From Clavelina lepadiformis (lineage: Eukaryota; Chordata; Ascidiacea; Aplousobranchia; Clavelinidae), in contig NC_135246.1 in NCBI RefSeq assembly GCF_947623445.1, forward strand, positions 9,779,856 through 9,843,855: a stretch of DNA of 64,000 bases. The letters run 5' to 3'. Below are positions 24,709 through 36,600 of the stretch, piece by piece. The translations under genes and the position numbers were made by a program. The notes beneath the pieces were generated by a model. That model made no database searches. It had not been told where the DNA came from and worked only from the letters and a program-made list of their open reading frames with translations. Position 1 is the stretch's first letter. Every line of letters begins with the position of its first letter.

Positions 24709-27700
24709 TCAAAAGCACATGGTGGTGTCAGTTATGCCATCAAGAAAATTAGATGGCTGTAACACTAGTTCGACTGACTGGTTTTGATGAGGCAAATCTA
24801 TATTCGAATGTTCTTCTTTGAAAGCAGACTGATCAATAAGATGAACTTTCACAGATTCATTTTTGTCAGACAAGTCCCTATCTTCGTTTTGAAAAGTGTT
24901 TCCATCAACTAAATGAACTTGTATGCAGTCATCAAATCCAATGCTATGATTAAGCTGCATATGGTTTCGTAGTTCAATTTCTGAAGGCATCACAGCACTG
25001 CAAACCCCACATTGATAAATGTGGCTTGGGCATGATCCCTAGAAACAGAGAAGCCAACTAGTGTTTTTTAAAACTAACTTCAACTCATAGTTATGAAATC
25101 TTTGCTTTAAATAACGCTCAAATTTACCTTGTGCTTTTGTAGCACATTTGGCGATGCATAAAATTCACCGCAATGCGTGCAAGAAACGTTACTTAAATTA
25201 ACGTCTTGTAACTTTCTTTCAAACAACTTCTTGCATTTCTCTTCATGTTGTACGTAACTGTTTAACCTAGAAAAGTTTAAGCAAATTGTTAAGCAACCAT
25301 TGAAACAAATTTCTCCAACATAAATGAGCAATTGGTATTTTTTTGTGAGCAACTTGTCTTAACATTCGGCATCCAAACCAAAATTAGAGGTGAGAACTGG
25401 AGCCTTTGCCTTAGCCATGTATCACATACAAGTGGCTGCGAAAACATTTCAAGCATTATCAACTTAGCAATACAAATATGCTTGAAATATCAAAAACTTT
25501 TAGAGGGGCAAATAAGGAAGCTTTGTTTCTGATGCTAAGTCATTCCATGCATTTACAAGCACTGGAGTGACTGGAAGACATAGCGATGTGGATTTAATAC
25601 AAATTGGAATGTGTCTTTTGTTCTTACAGTTGCTCCAACAGACTTAAAGCTATGAGTGCTTGTGAGTTAATAGTAGACAGACAGTGCACATTAACGGGCT
25701 CTGATGGCTTTTTGTATTCCTTCATGGACATTTGTTTTTTGTGACAGAGAATCAACAACTGGAAACTGTCAGCTTGCTACAACTGATTATCCACAAATTG
25801 CATCAGCAGACAAAACAATATTAACCGGTTTAACATAATAATCATGTCTCATGTGGTAAGTACAGCAAGATCAGTATGCAAGACAAATTTTTGCACAGAC
25901 AATATCATTCAAGTTTAAAGAATTGACAATATCGAAACTGAACGTCAAAACATACTCGATCATTTTGTAACTGCATAATTGAGGCATAAAACACCAACAA
26001 TTATGATTTTTATGACAACGTTGGCCTCTTAAATTGGTTACATACATATTAAATAAACTTGGTTAGATCAATCAGCGAGCGATAAGGTGGTGTTGTTTTT
26101 TTTTGGCCTTGGAAATATCCTGGCGATGGAGTGATGAAAAGAGCTGTGTCACATGCAAGATCTGGCTACAAATTAGGAAAATGGATAATTTTTTAGAAAA
26201 ACTTTTTGTCTTGACTTTAAGCTGCTAATACAGGAGTTGGAGATATGTGACTTGGTCGGTATATGAAGTTACAACCTAAGACATGACAAATCCATCTGAC
26301 AAAATTTTGGAGGGTCTTCTGTGGTGATGTTTTACTAACTGCTTATAGCAACTTCACCACATGATTAAACAAACAACTTAAAGTTTTTGTACTGTTAGAG
26401 TCTCCCCCCAAATGAAACCCTAAAATCATGTAAGGTAAAAATAAACAAAAGAAGCACAAGAAAAATTCCAACTCTCCAAGACAACCAGCCAAGTGCACCC
26501 AGCACAAGGCTAAAAAAATGCAAAAGCTGGTGGAGAAATTCAAATATTTTGGAACATCAATAAACCAGTAGCTGTAATAGGCAAAATAAAAAGTGGAAGA
26601 AAACGGCATAATAAATAAGTTGTACTACTAGTTCAGTGAGTCATGAAAGAAAAAATTTCTGAGACAATAAAAATATCCACATGTAAATTAGACAAAGTAG
26701 AATACATCTCTGCAAAATATGGGTTATATTTTACACCTTAAGTTTACTCACCCTAAGTATTTTTTGTTGCAATATGAACAAACATATGAGGCATACTTCC
26801 CTCCATGCTTTAATTTTTTATGCTGGGCAAGGCTCTTTTTGTAATAATATGTACGACCACAGATGTCACACACTTCATTCTTTTCTCTAAACAAAGAAAT
26901 GAAGGTTTAAAATTCATTAACACAATCATCTATTTGGATTATAATTCTAATAGGATTACTACTTTGGATATCATTCTTAGCGCCTTTATTTTTACTTTTG
27001 ATTTATTATGCAGCTACAGCATATTCAAGCAAGCCTAGAGCAATATTGATTCGGTGAAATACAACTCAAAGTAATCTAACGAGAGGTACACAAAAAAGTC
27101 AACAGTTAGGTAATAGCCTATTGGTTGGTAAACTGACTACTAAGTTTGTGTTTTGCAGACGTGAGAAAATCAATAAAAAAGCATGAAAACTCACTCATTA
27201 TTATGTGTAATAAGATGATTGGCAAGTGTGCACTTCTGGACAAAACACTTTTTACACACATGGCATTCGAATGGTCTTTCTCCTGTATGCGTTCGTTCAT
27301 GAATCCTCTTGTCTTTAAGATATAAAAATTTTTGTGCACAATACTGACAAGCATGTTTCTTCTCTTCATGATTTCTGCAAGATATGCATATAACATATAC
27401 TGTATATATGTGTGTATATTTATGTATCACATGTACTTCTATAGATCTTTTCCGAGTTCCGAGTTCCGTAATCACATGTACTTCTATAGATCTTTTCCGA
27501 GTTTCTGTTTGGGTGGCAAGATTTTTTTCAATCGCCTATACTTAACAATGGAAAATGTTGACCAATTTTGATTCTGTTTTAAATTTCAAGTGTTATGGGC
27601 ATCGGATTGGTCTGATTTCACTCAAGTAAATAGCCAATGAATTCCTTTACACAATAAAGAAAACATTTTGAAAATATACTGCCTAGTTCTTACTTTACAA

Positions 27701-28285
27701 TTTCAATCCCACACACTGTACTTGTTCGGTATGATGTCTGGATACATGGTCAGCGAAGCATGCGACGTAAAATGCATAAGAAATTGTGTGTTATCTGTGG
27801 CGAGCTACATAGGATAATTTTGTTTGGCATGTCAAGCAAAGTTTAAAATAATCAACTAAAAGTAAATACAAACCGAATTGTTACTTCCAAACGCGCCGCA
27901 GATACCATGCAAACTCCTATGCATTTTACGTTACATCCTACGCTGACCACATAACAGGACTTCGTATTGAACAAGTCCAGTGTATAGAATTCAAAGCACC
28001 GTAACTTAAGAAAAAGGCAACATATTTTTAACATTTTTACTTTATTGCGAAAAAGAATTCATATGCTAGGCACCTAAGAAAAATTGTTACAATTTTTATT
28101 GTTTGTACTTTAAAAAAGAATCAAGATGGGTCGACAATTTCCGTTGTTAAGTATAGGGGATCGTAAAAATCTTGCCACCCGAAAAATATGGTGTCTACAA
28201 CAATAATATGTAGCCTACAATGCAGCCTGTAGTGTTAATAAAATATGCTCAGTCCCATATAGCCTAACTCATTTAAGATATGAAA

Positions 28286-28317
<32 letters not shown>

Positions 28318-28647
28318 CCTGTAATGTCTTCTGAGTTGTTGCTTATCATTTAGGACTTTTCCACAACCTTCAAATGGGCATTTGAATGGACTTACATCAG
28401 GAAATATATCAGAGTATTTACCCTTACGTTTTCTTGATTTTTTCATAGATGAATCAGGTATTTTTGCAACTTTGTCAAATGAACATAGTTCATCATTTGA
28501 AAGGAACATATTCAATTCTTTTTCTCTTGCTTTCTGTTCACTCATGTGAAAATCTTTACCATGTTGTGTATCTTCAAACAAATTAGCTTCTTCATCAACA
28601 CCATTGACTTCAACAATCACAGTTCTCTTAAATTTATTTGACAACAT
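24709..28647 (-). CDS. C2H2 zinc-finger protein with seven fingers
   Basis: Five exons on the minus strand: 28647-28319 (ATG), 27374-27195, 26886-26752, 25266-25128 and 25038-24709 (stop). All phases match, giving 370 residues. The first 90 residues are acidic, then basic (KKSRKRKGK, a likely nuclear signal). Fingers then run without break: CPFEGC...HYRNH, CQYC...HERTH with the canonical linker TGERPF, CHVC...HLITH, CDIC...HKKLKH, CSYC...HEEKC (H-C ending), CTHC...H-C, CGVC...HMQLNH. The first finger has the wider C-x4-C spacing seen in TFIIIA-like fingers. The C-terminal 90 residues are acidic, with repeated short units (QVHLVDGNTF, KVHLIDQSAF) resembling an activation or protein-binding tail. 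The five exons split fingers at similar phase-2 points. An upstream in-frame ATG at 28665 is possible. It is a DNA- or RNA-binding nuclear protein by family; no orthologue is recognised. Confidence 0.88.
27426..27503 (+). repeat. 33-bp direct duplication beside the foldback MITE
   Basis: The 33-bp unit beginning ATCACATGTACTTCTATAGA occurs at 27426-27458 and again, identically, at 27471-27503. The 12 bp between them repeats GAGTTCC. The second copy ends a few bases before the left end of the foldback element, so the duplication may stem from its insertion or from later slippage. Confidence 0.85.
27511..28180. mobile_element. Foldback-type MITE with 50-bp terminal inverted repeats, in intron 1
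   Basis: The left end GGGTGGCAAGATTTTTTTCA and the reverse complement of the right end GGGTGGCAAGATTTTTACGA continue to match for about 50 bp (through CCTATACTTAACAA and GACC). Inner segments also pair: GCGACGTAAAATGCATAAG around 27769-27781 against TATGCATTTTACGTTACATC around 27918-27932, and TATCTGTGGCG against CGCCGCAGATACC. The element is therefore one long imperfect palindrome of about 670 bp. It has no coding capacity and fills most of intron 1 (27375-28318) of the zinc-finger gene. A truncated relative is at 16885. Target-site duplication was not resolved. Confidence 0.85.
28291..28317. repeat. (TA)n microsatellite forming the start of an intron
   Basis: About a dozen TA units lie immediately inside the donor site of exon 1 of the seven-finger gene, so the first intronic bases after GT are TA repeats. 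Length change here could affect donor strength or pre-mRNA folding. Confidence 0.9.
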
Positions 28648-28946
28648 TATATATACAATTAACAAAATATGGCTTGTAGGAGCCTACAATCATTTCACCT
28701 TTTACCAAGTCGAAAAAAGGTAGTTAACAATAAACATGTTTAGTAGTTGCCACAAACGATAAACCTTAGCAGTAGTAATACCTTAATAGTGTTGGTAATG
28801 GTAACAAACAAGGAAGATAATCCAGTCAAACAGCAAGAAATCTGGGTTAAGGTTGTACCATGGTAAAATTTATGGTCACACAAAGCACTGGCATAAACGC
28901 TTCCACATGATTTTAGAAAATTGATGATTAACGTCTATATTATGTA

Positions 28947-29690
28947 CAGTAGAATTCGTCTATATTGACACCTCTGGGGGATGAAAAAAAAGTGTCGCTA
29001 TAGACGAATCAATATAAATTGTTCCTAAATTCTGGTTTTAGTTCAATGTAAAGGCCTGGTTAGGGTTAAATGTTTACTTAAATCAGCACTGCCGCTTAAT
29101 TTTATGTTTTCGCGTACACTACGGCAAAAAACAACTCAAACAAGGTTTTGAAAAATAATGGTAGTTGTATTTACATGTAATACGCACACAGATGGTACTG
29201 ATGCAGAAAAGTATGGCGTTACTACAGTAAGGTATAGTGCAGTAAGTGTGCGCTAAATTGCATTTACATATTGATATAAAACGGAGTAGTCAAACTCTTT
29301 GGTGGGAAGAGACTCATCAGCCGACAAAGACAATAGCCAAACCAAAGACAGCTATCCAACATGACGATTTGTGGACACTGTTTCAGTCATAATAAGTCAT
29401 GGTGACATCATAATTACGTCAAATACGACTAGGCAACCTAAACCGTCATACGATAACTTCATAAAGTCGTAAGTGGTATTACTTCCCAGAGTGAAAAGAA
29501 GAGCTACAACTGTCACTATAAACGAACAAAATGCTCTGGGGGATCAAAAAAGGTGTTGATATAGGCGAAATGTCGATATAGTTGAAGTTGATATAGGCGA
29601 ACTCAAATGTATGTAAAAGATAGGAATTTCACCGGGACCAACGAAAAAGTGTCGATGTAAGCGAACTGTCTATATAGGCGAATTTTACTG
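28947..29690. mobile_element. pogo-like MITE (Tc1/mariner superfamily), complete with TA duplication
   Basis: The left terminus is CAGTAGAATTCGTCTATATT and the reverse complement of the right terminus is CAGTAAAATTCGCCTATATA; the first 25 bp match at about 21 positions. Both ends are flanked directly by TA (28945-28946 and 29691-29692), the target duplication of Tc1/mariner elements. The pattern CAGT-AATTCG, with TTCGCTTACATCGACA slightly inside, recalls the Drosophila pogo terminus as I remember it. CTCTGGGGGAT plus an A-run recurs near both ends (about 28972 and 29535). The element is 744 bp with no transposase frame, so it would depend on a pogo-type transposase elsewhere. Confidence 0.85.
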
Positions 29691-30579
29691 TATATATTTT
29701 CAATTGTAGGTTTCACAGAATTTTTAACACACATTCACTTCCTGTATCTTTCTTTCAACTTGAAAATAATTAATGCCTTTCTCAACCATCTGCCACCAAA
29801 CTTGTTGTTGCCAAACTCTAGACATGGTAGTAAGCACCCAGCATGCGCACGAAAAGTTTTGATAAAGCACTTTGATAAGATGATGGTGCTGGAAACCTTT
29901 AAATCGGACTAAGAAATTTATACGATAACCTATTTATTTATTAAGTATATAACTTGTAAAGTTTCAACACTCATTTCATAGCTATTTTGGATATTTACTG
30001 CAGACTGCTTTTACATATTTTCAAAATTAAAGACTGGAATTAGTTACTGGATTGAGACATCACCACTCGAGTCTTCAGCTTCGAAATAAGAGAAGTTTCC
30101 CTTCAGCACTACCATCTATTGAACAATACTGTCGCATTGGCATCTTTCTCCGTATATCACTGTTAATGTACCAGAAAAAATTCCATTTTGCAACGAGAAG
30201 TATTGTCATCACATCTTCCTAAGATTATTAATGGTGTGCATTTTTGCTGTACAAACTTATATATCTCATTAACAACACCCTTCATTGGTGTTATGGCCAC
30301 CAGAAACCAGGCTCAAGCCCGGGATGGGATTTCTTTTATGGTGAGTTTTCTTTTCCCATCCACTGATGTCTGGATGTACAGCATTGAAGCGATTTCAGGA
30401 TTTTTAATCATCTGTTGCTTACACACACCACCTGCTCGTCTTCTTAATTCCACTTTTTTAACTTCTGTTTTGTGGATTTTTCTAATTGATTTGGGTTAAG
30501 TGGCCGTCCTAGTTGTTACCAACAATTATTGAGTCTAGTAGGCCTATACAAATGTACAACCCAAAAACCATGAGATGCC

Positions 30580-30631
30580 TTTGTATACTTGACCCCAGCT
30601 ACTGAAATTGTGGCGTCATCTGGTTGTGCAC
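30580..30631 (-). repeat. 52-bp dispersed repeat, inverted partner of 17740
   Basis: The reverse complement matches 17740-17791 at 48 of 52 positions. A run with the words GCCTTTTCGGCTTCAATCC follows at about 30690 and may belong to the same old element. Confidence 0.7.
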
Positions 30632-30891
30632 TAGAATACGATACTGAAGACCCGAATTAATACCTTAATCATTTTTGAGCACGTTTTAAGCCTTTTCGGC
30701 TTCAATCCTCATCAATCATTTATTTTTCGCCAAAATTATTTTCGTCACTTTTTCCCGTTGATTGGCGAGTAGCAACTATCCTCATTTTAGTTCCTACCGC
30801 GCTTTTGACGAAAAATAAAATGCTAGCCTAGATGATTGAAACCTCCTTGGCTCAATTGCTAAAGCATTTTGTAGTTTTATCATTGGAGGAG

Positions 30892-31593
30892 TAGGTAAAA
30901 GACGGATTCTGCACGGAATTTTACGGATTTCGTAAAACAAGTAAAAGACGGACTTTTATGGACTACCGGTAACCAATTTTATGAATTTTCAAATAGTTTT
31001 TTTCTGGCTATCGACCAGGGGCCATTAACTGCAAAATAATCTCCATTGGTTATTATACGACCGAAATTGTTTACGTACGTTGTCTACACAATGGCAAATA
31101 AGCTTGATTTAGTTTAGTTACGTAGTTTTTCATACTGACATGTTCACCATGAAGACCATCGCACATTACATCAACGAAATTGTTTACATATCATCAAATT
31201 TGTGTTTCAACTGCCACATATCGAAAACCATACTGCACCAAACAATTAGACATTACATTTTTGACGATTCAGTTTTATCATTTGGAATTTTGGATTGTGA
31301 CAAAACCATGCCTTTTCACGGGGAAAATAAGTTGTCTTGTTAAAGGTCAGTGCTTCAATATGAAAAAGACCTTAGCTAAACAACCATGCTTATTTGTTAC
31401 TGAACAGAAATAGTCCGTAAACAAATTCGTTGGTATAATAAGCGATGGCCTTCGTACAATAAGCGTGTTTGCCGAAGGTCGATAGCAAGAAAAAATTAGT
31501 TTGCATATTTTGCCGTAAATTCCGTCTTTTACTTGTTTTACGGAATCTGTCAATGTCCGTTAAAATTCGTATGATTACCGTCCTTTTCCCCTA
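30892..31593. mobile_element. MITE with about 70-bp terminal inverted repeats
   Basis: The left arm contains CGTAAAACAAGTAAAAGACG (30931-30950) and the right arm contains its exact reverse complement (31523-31542). The outer parts of both arms also match imperfectly (TAGGTAAAAGACGG against TAGGGGAAAAGGACGG), with repeated ACGGA-type words. The interior (about 560 bp) has no coding capacity. Outer boundaries and any target duplication are uncertain, so the superfamily is not assigned. Confidence 0.65.
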
Positions 31594-33683
31594 ACCCTCA
31601 TTGAAGGGGTGGAAGTGTTTTTTAAACTGTGAAGTTCCCTTCCACAATCCCAGGATCATAACCTTGCCGTATGGACATGTAATAGCCTACTTCAGCTTAA
31701 AAATTGTTAAAATTTGTGGTATAATAGGCTACATTTTATTTTGAGTTGAAAAGTAGCATAACTTATATAGGCTATCAAATCACAACCTAGATTACCTAAC
31801 CTAGTAATTTAGTCCGTACTCGAAAGCATGGATAAAATCAAGGTGCAAAATGATGCGTCAGGTGCATTTTGCGATGAAGGGTAAACTAAACGCAATCCTT
31901 TAGGCCCCTTACTTGCATAGAAAAGAGAAAAGTGAAAGGGCAAAAGTGAATCTCTTTTTTTTAGAGAACATACCTTTTCCTAAAGTTCACATTTGGGTTA
32001 TCCAAACACAATATTGAAAAATCTAGAAGGTGCAGTTGTCATGCTTTCAACTATGGAATTTAGCAGTGTTAGTCAGTAATGAAGTATAGTCAGCACCGTC
32101 AAATGAAAAGTAAATACATTCGCACATGAACTTTCAAATATAACTTAAAAATGTTTAATGTATGTATATATAGTGTTTTAGTGTATAAAATATAAATGAA
32201 AATATACACAGGCCTAATACGAAATACAAAAATTTCAATAAAATAAACGTAAGCTAAAATATTTAGGTTGGCCTATGTGTTAACTATTTTAAACATCTAG
32301 CGACCCGACGGCAAGATTATATAGAAACGTTGGCTGTAAGCGGGCGCTGTTGTTACACTGGTATTAAGTCTCCTTTCATTTGTATCAGTTATGCTTTACC
32401 ATTAATGTAAAATTAATGCAGGTTATATACATGACTTCTTTCACAGATCTATAAATTCAAAACAGGAAATTTGTTTTATTTTTGGTTACTTCGCTTACCT
32501 CATGGATTCTTATCTCTATATAGCCTACAGTAAGTGAACATATAATCATGGTATAGTTAATTATCACTGAAATATCAATAATAACAACATTACACAATTA
32601 GCTTTATTTCAAAAATACAAAATATATTTCATGATTCAGGAAAACTATGGTTGTAGTAGGGAAAGAATATTACATAATTTAAAAGAGAACTTATTTATTT
32701 AGGCTGTTTAAAAGAAGTTAGAAGGGAAAAGTTATTAACAGTAATATTTCTATAATAAACGTTAATAATCACATAAATGCGGTAAATGCATAAGCTAAAT
32801 ATACAAACAAGAACTGAAATGTAAGAGTGTTATTAAGTAACCCATATTACAATGTAATTATATGTCTTCCATGGTGTTCCAGACAAGTTAATTTCAAAAA
32901 TACTGCGAAATTGATATAGACTATAGGCCTACTATATTTATAAGTGTTTGCGCGTTGTCGTCTGTTTGACCTTGTTATAACACGCACAATGCTTTGTTTG
33001 TCTTGTTTTATCGCCAAACGGCTTATATAGTTTACTTTTGCCGGAACCACACTGCAAAACCACTTATAATTATAGCTTCTATACTACTATGTACATTACT
33101 GCGACATTGTTTTGTGATTACAAGAACTGCGTCAGTAAAAATGTATGTCTTTGACGTATAAGTTTAGTAATTGCGCAATGCGTTTTCCAAAAAACAGAAA
33201 AAATGCGTCACCATATATTTTAACACTGAGCGTCTGACACGGACTGGCGTAAAAATGCGTAACCAGTTCAAACTGCTTCTTTCGGGTTTCGTCAACTCAA
33301 CGTGAATCCCCCACTGAAAAACCCATGTCGCCAATTGCCCTTTTTACATAAACATACGTCATCATAGTAGAAGTGTTACGTTCGACGTCACCGCGATGGT
33401 TAGATCCACGCGCTTCGCCAACACTTGAACACTCGACCAGATGGAACCAGAGCAATCAGGATTCAGAATATTCGATACAGCCATGGGTTGAAAGGGTAGG
33501 AGAGGAGAAAAGGTGCAAAACATTACATACTCCTTGCTGAGGAAAAAAATTGTAAACAACGGTCATATACTCTACCACGAGGACGAACAGACGTGTTTGT
33601 TGGGAGCAGCATATATCTATCTTATCGGTACTAAGGTCTCTCAGATGACTTGGAACTGAAGAAAAGTTACAGCATATATTAGA

Positions 33684-36600
33684 ATGACGGTGACCTACAC
33701 TCACAAGGTTGCTGATGCAAGATTGGGTGGATTTTCAAGTTTGCTCATCCGCTGGAAAGGAAGTGTTTATAAACTATTTTACAAGTAAGCAAAAGCCGGA
33801 CTTGTGTTAGTTACATATTTGTTGCAAACAGTTAATCTAGTTTAACCAAGTAAAAGCAATTATGTTTCATTCTTTAAATATTGAAACTACGATAGTTTAC
33901 AAAAGCATACGTAGATACACAATCGAAAAATTATTAAATCTTATAATGCGGCAAGCTTGAGTAACAAAATCGTCGTAGGATTCAAAACAACCTAGTTTGA
34001 AGATAAACACAAGCACATATTGCTTTCGTTGTCATAGTATACTAGGTCGACTGAACGATTTTAGTCGATAAATCGAAGTGCTCGGTAGCATAGCTTCCTT
34101 TGCAAATAAAAGGGCTACTCTTTTTTTAATCATTATATTTTGTTCATGTTTTAGGGAATTCGTCATATTCATCACCCTTTATTGTGTCGTATCCATGACA
34201 TACAGATTTGGGATGAGCCGAAATGGAAAAGAGTATTTTGAAAAGCTCTGCTTGCAGTTTGAGCATTACACCGACCTTATACCAATCAGTTTTGTCTTAG
34301 GTATTGTAATTTGCTATGCTATCAACGTTGTATGCGTTGCTAGGTGTTTTATCGTAATTTTAGTTGTGCCGGTCTACTGGTATTGCTTTTATTCTCAGTC
34401 AAAAGTAGTGTTGTACGGTAGTTCTTGGTCTCAATTTAGGTTTATTGAACGACTTATTCACATGAGACCCACGATATTAAATATTTATTTTTCGGTTACA
34501 GCTTATTTGATCTCTATTACACTCCCTTAGATTAGCTGTTATTTCCCACCAATTATCTGCATTTAGGTTATCCCTGTATTGTTCGAACCCGACATAAATT
34601 AAACATATTTTGCACAGTGTACACTTTCCCCATTGTCTTGGGAATGATTTCATTCAAGCTAAAACACAAAGCACAGTTGTTTAATAATGTAGGCCTACTG
34701 AGTAAAGGTCACTATTCATGAAAACGTTGCGACTCTATGAAGACATATAGCCACGTTGCACATTTATTTATCTGTGCTATTTTGGTAGGAAGTCCTGCCG
34801 TTGATTCGACTGCATAAATCCTAGTTAAATTTATTTATGCTGATATATGAAAATTACTAATTACATAACAGGCAAATAATATTAAGCTTTTTTTCACAAG
34901 TACAGTGTCGCAAACATTTTACGTTTCAGGATTTTACGTCTCAATAGTAGTTGGTCGGTGGTGGTCACAGTTTGAGAATCTGCCATTTCCTGATCGTCTG
35001 ATGTTGATTATCACATCTAGCGTCCACGGAGCGGATGAAAGAGGAAGATTGATCAGGCGGACTTTGCTGCGCTACTTGAACCAGGCTCAAGTCCTCACCT
35101 ACCGCTGCATGTCTACCGCGGTTTACAAGCGGTTTCCGACCATGAGACATGTAATTGACGCAGGTATATGGACTAATATGGTGTTGGCTAAATAAAATAA
35201 AGCAGTGTATAACTTAGAAAGTTTTTGCAAACTTCATTTGAAACAATTTTATAAAATGCTTTTGTCGTTAAATAAATGATGTTGAACGATTCGCCTGTAT
35301 AATTTTATGCGCCGTGACGACATTTGACACATGGTAAGGTAAACACTTCTATAACAATAGACGCTCAAAGGAAGCAGACGTTGCTGAAATGTTCATTTTT
35401 TAAAACAGGCCAAAACCGTCTGAACTTATATCCTTTTATCATTTCCTATTGGTATGTCAGACGTCAGCGTTTTAAAGACAATCAACACTTCTTTCGTGTC
35501 ACAGGTCTCATGACTGAAAATGAATATCAAGAATACGAAAATTTCAAGACCGAAAATCTCAAATACTGGGTCCCACTTCTCTGGTTCAGTAATCTTGCGT
35601 CCAAACTACGCCAGGAAGGACGAATTTACGATGACATGACGTATAAATTAATTATGCAGGTTAGAATGCATTCCACAGGCAAGGGGTATCAACGCAATTA
35701 GGCAATCTCCTTTGTATTGTTAAAAAAAGACCTTGCGTCATTTTTATGTTGCTATAAATTATTCATTGAACTCACTGTCACCATTACCTGCGTTAAAATT
35801 TGCTTCCATAACAAAAGAGAGCGGGGCTGTAAAATTTTACTACGAACACAGTTTATATTTACTTGGCTATACATCACTGCAATGATCTTGTTTGCCACCA
35901 GTTCACCTATTTCAGTTTGTGTATTATAGATATCCACCACGCAGCTTCTGGTTAATTAATTATTAAACAAATCTTAATAAATTCGAATTTACAAATCTAA
36001 CAAAGCAGGATACGCTGTAAAGCTACAGTATTATTCATTTGTCATATATGTTGCTTGATATGTTTAGGAGTTGATCGTGTTTCGCAGTGCTTGTGGGACA
36101 TTGGTTGGCTACGACTGGATCAGCGTACCCTTGGTGTACACACAGGTGCGACTGACCGTGATTCAACTCTGTGTGGCGCAATATACTGTATTGTTCACTT
36201 TTCTCGCAGGTGGTTACGGTTGCCGTTTACATGTATTTCGTGTCTACTTTGCTTAGTAGGCAGTATCTAGATCCTTCGAGCGGTATTGATGGTCACAAGG
36301 TCGATTTGTATGTTCCTATATTTACAATCTGCCAGTTTTTTTTCTATATGGGATGGCTGAAGGTATAATCAAAACAGATAAACACGTTTGCACTGTGTAA
36401 AAAGCGGATGAACTCTGTTAAATGCAGTTGTTAAAATGTTTTAAAGGTGGCAGAACAACTCATTAACCCTTTTGGAGAAGATGATGACGATTTTGAAGTG
36501 AATTGGTGCATCGACAGAAACCACGAAATTGCCATGATAGTTGCCGACAAGATGTACGCAAAACATCCAAAGCTTGAAAAAGACAAGCACTGGAATGTGA

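Larger units (their letters stand above)
28648..33683. other. Transposon-rich intergenic region upstream of bestrophin
   Basis: No exon is supported on either strand. It contains a complete pogo-like element, the inverted partner of the 17740 repeat, and a MITE with internal CGTAAAACAAGTAAAAGACG repeats (each described separately). The segment about 31600-33600 shows no recognised element. It must include the promoters of the seven-finger gene (left edge, divergent) and bestrophin (right edge). Confidence 0.55.

Noticed and set aside
30188..30499. 103-codon open frame on the plus strand
   Set aside because: Lies in repeat-rich DNA, lacks any motif, and neither end fits a splice site with a partner exon.
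33456..33704. Minus-strand open frame overlapping bestrophin exon 1
   Set aside because: Antisense shadow of the coding exon and leader, with no features of its own.
34078..34530. 150-codon frame starting upstream of bestrophin exon 2
   Set aside because: Only the part 34155-34300 matches bestrophin; the rest is intron read-through on both sides.
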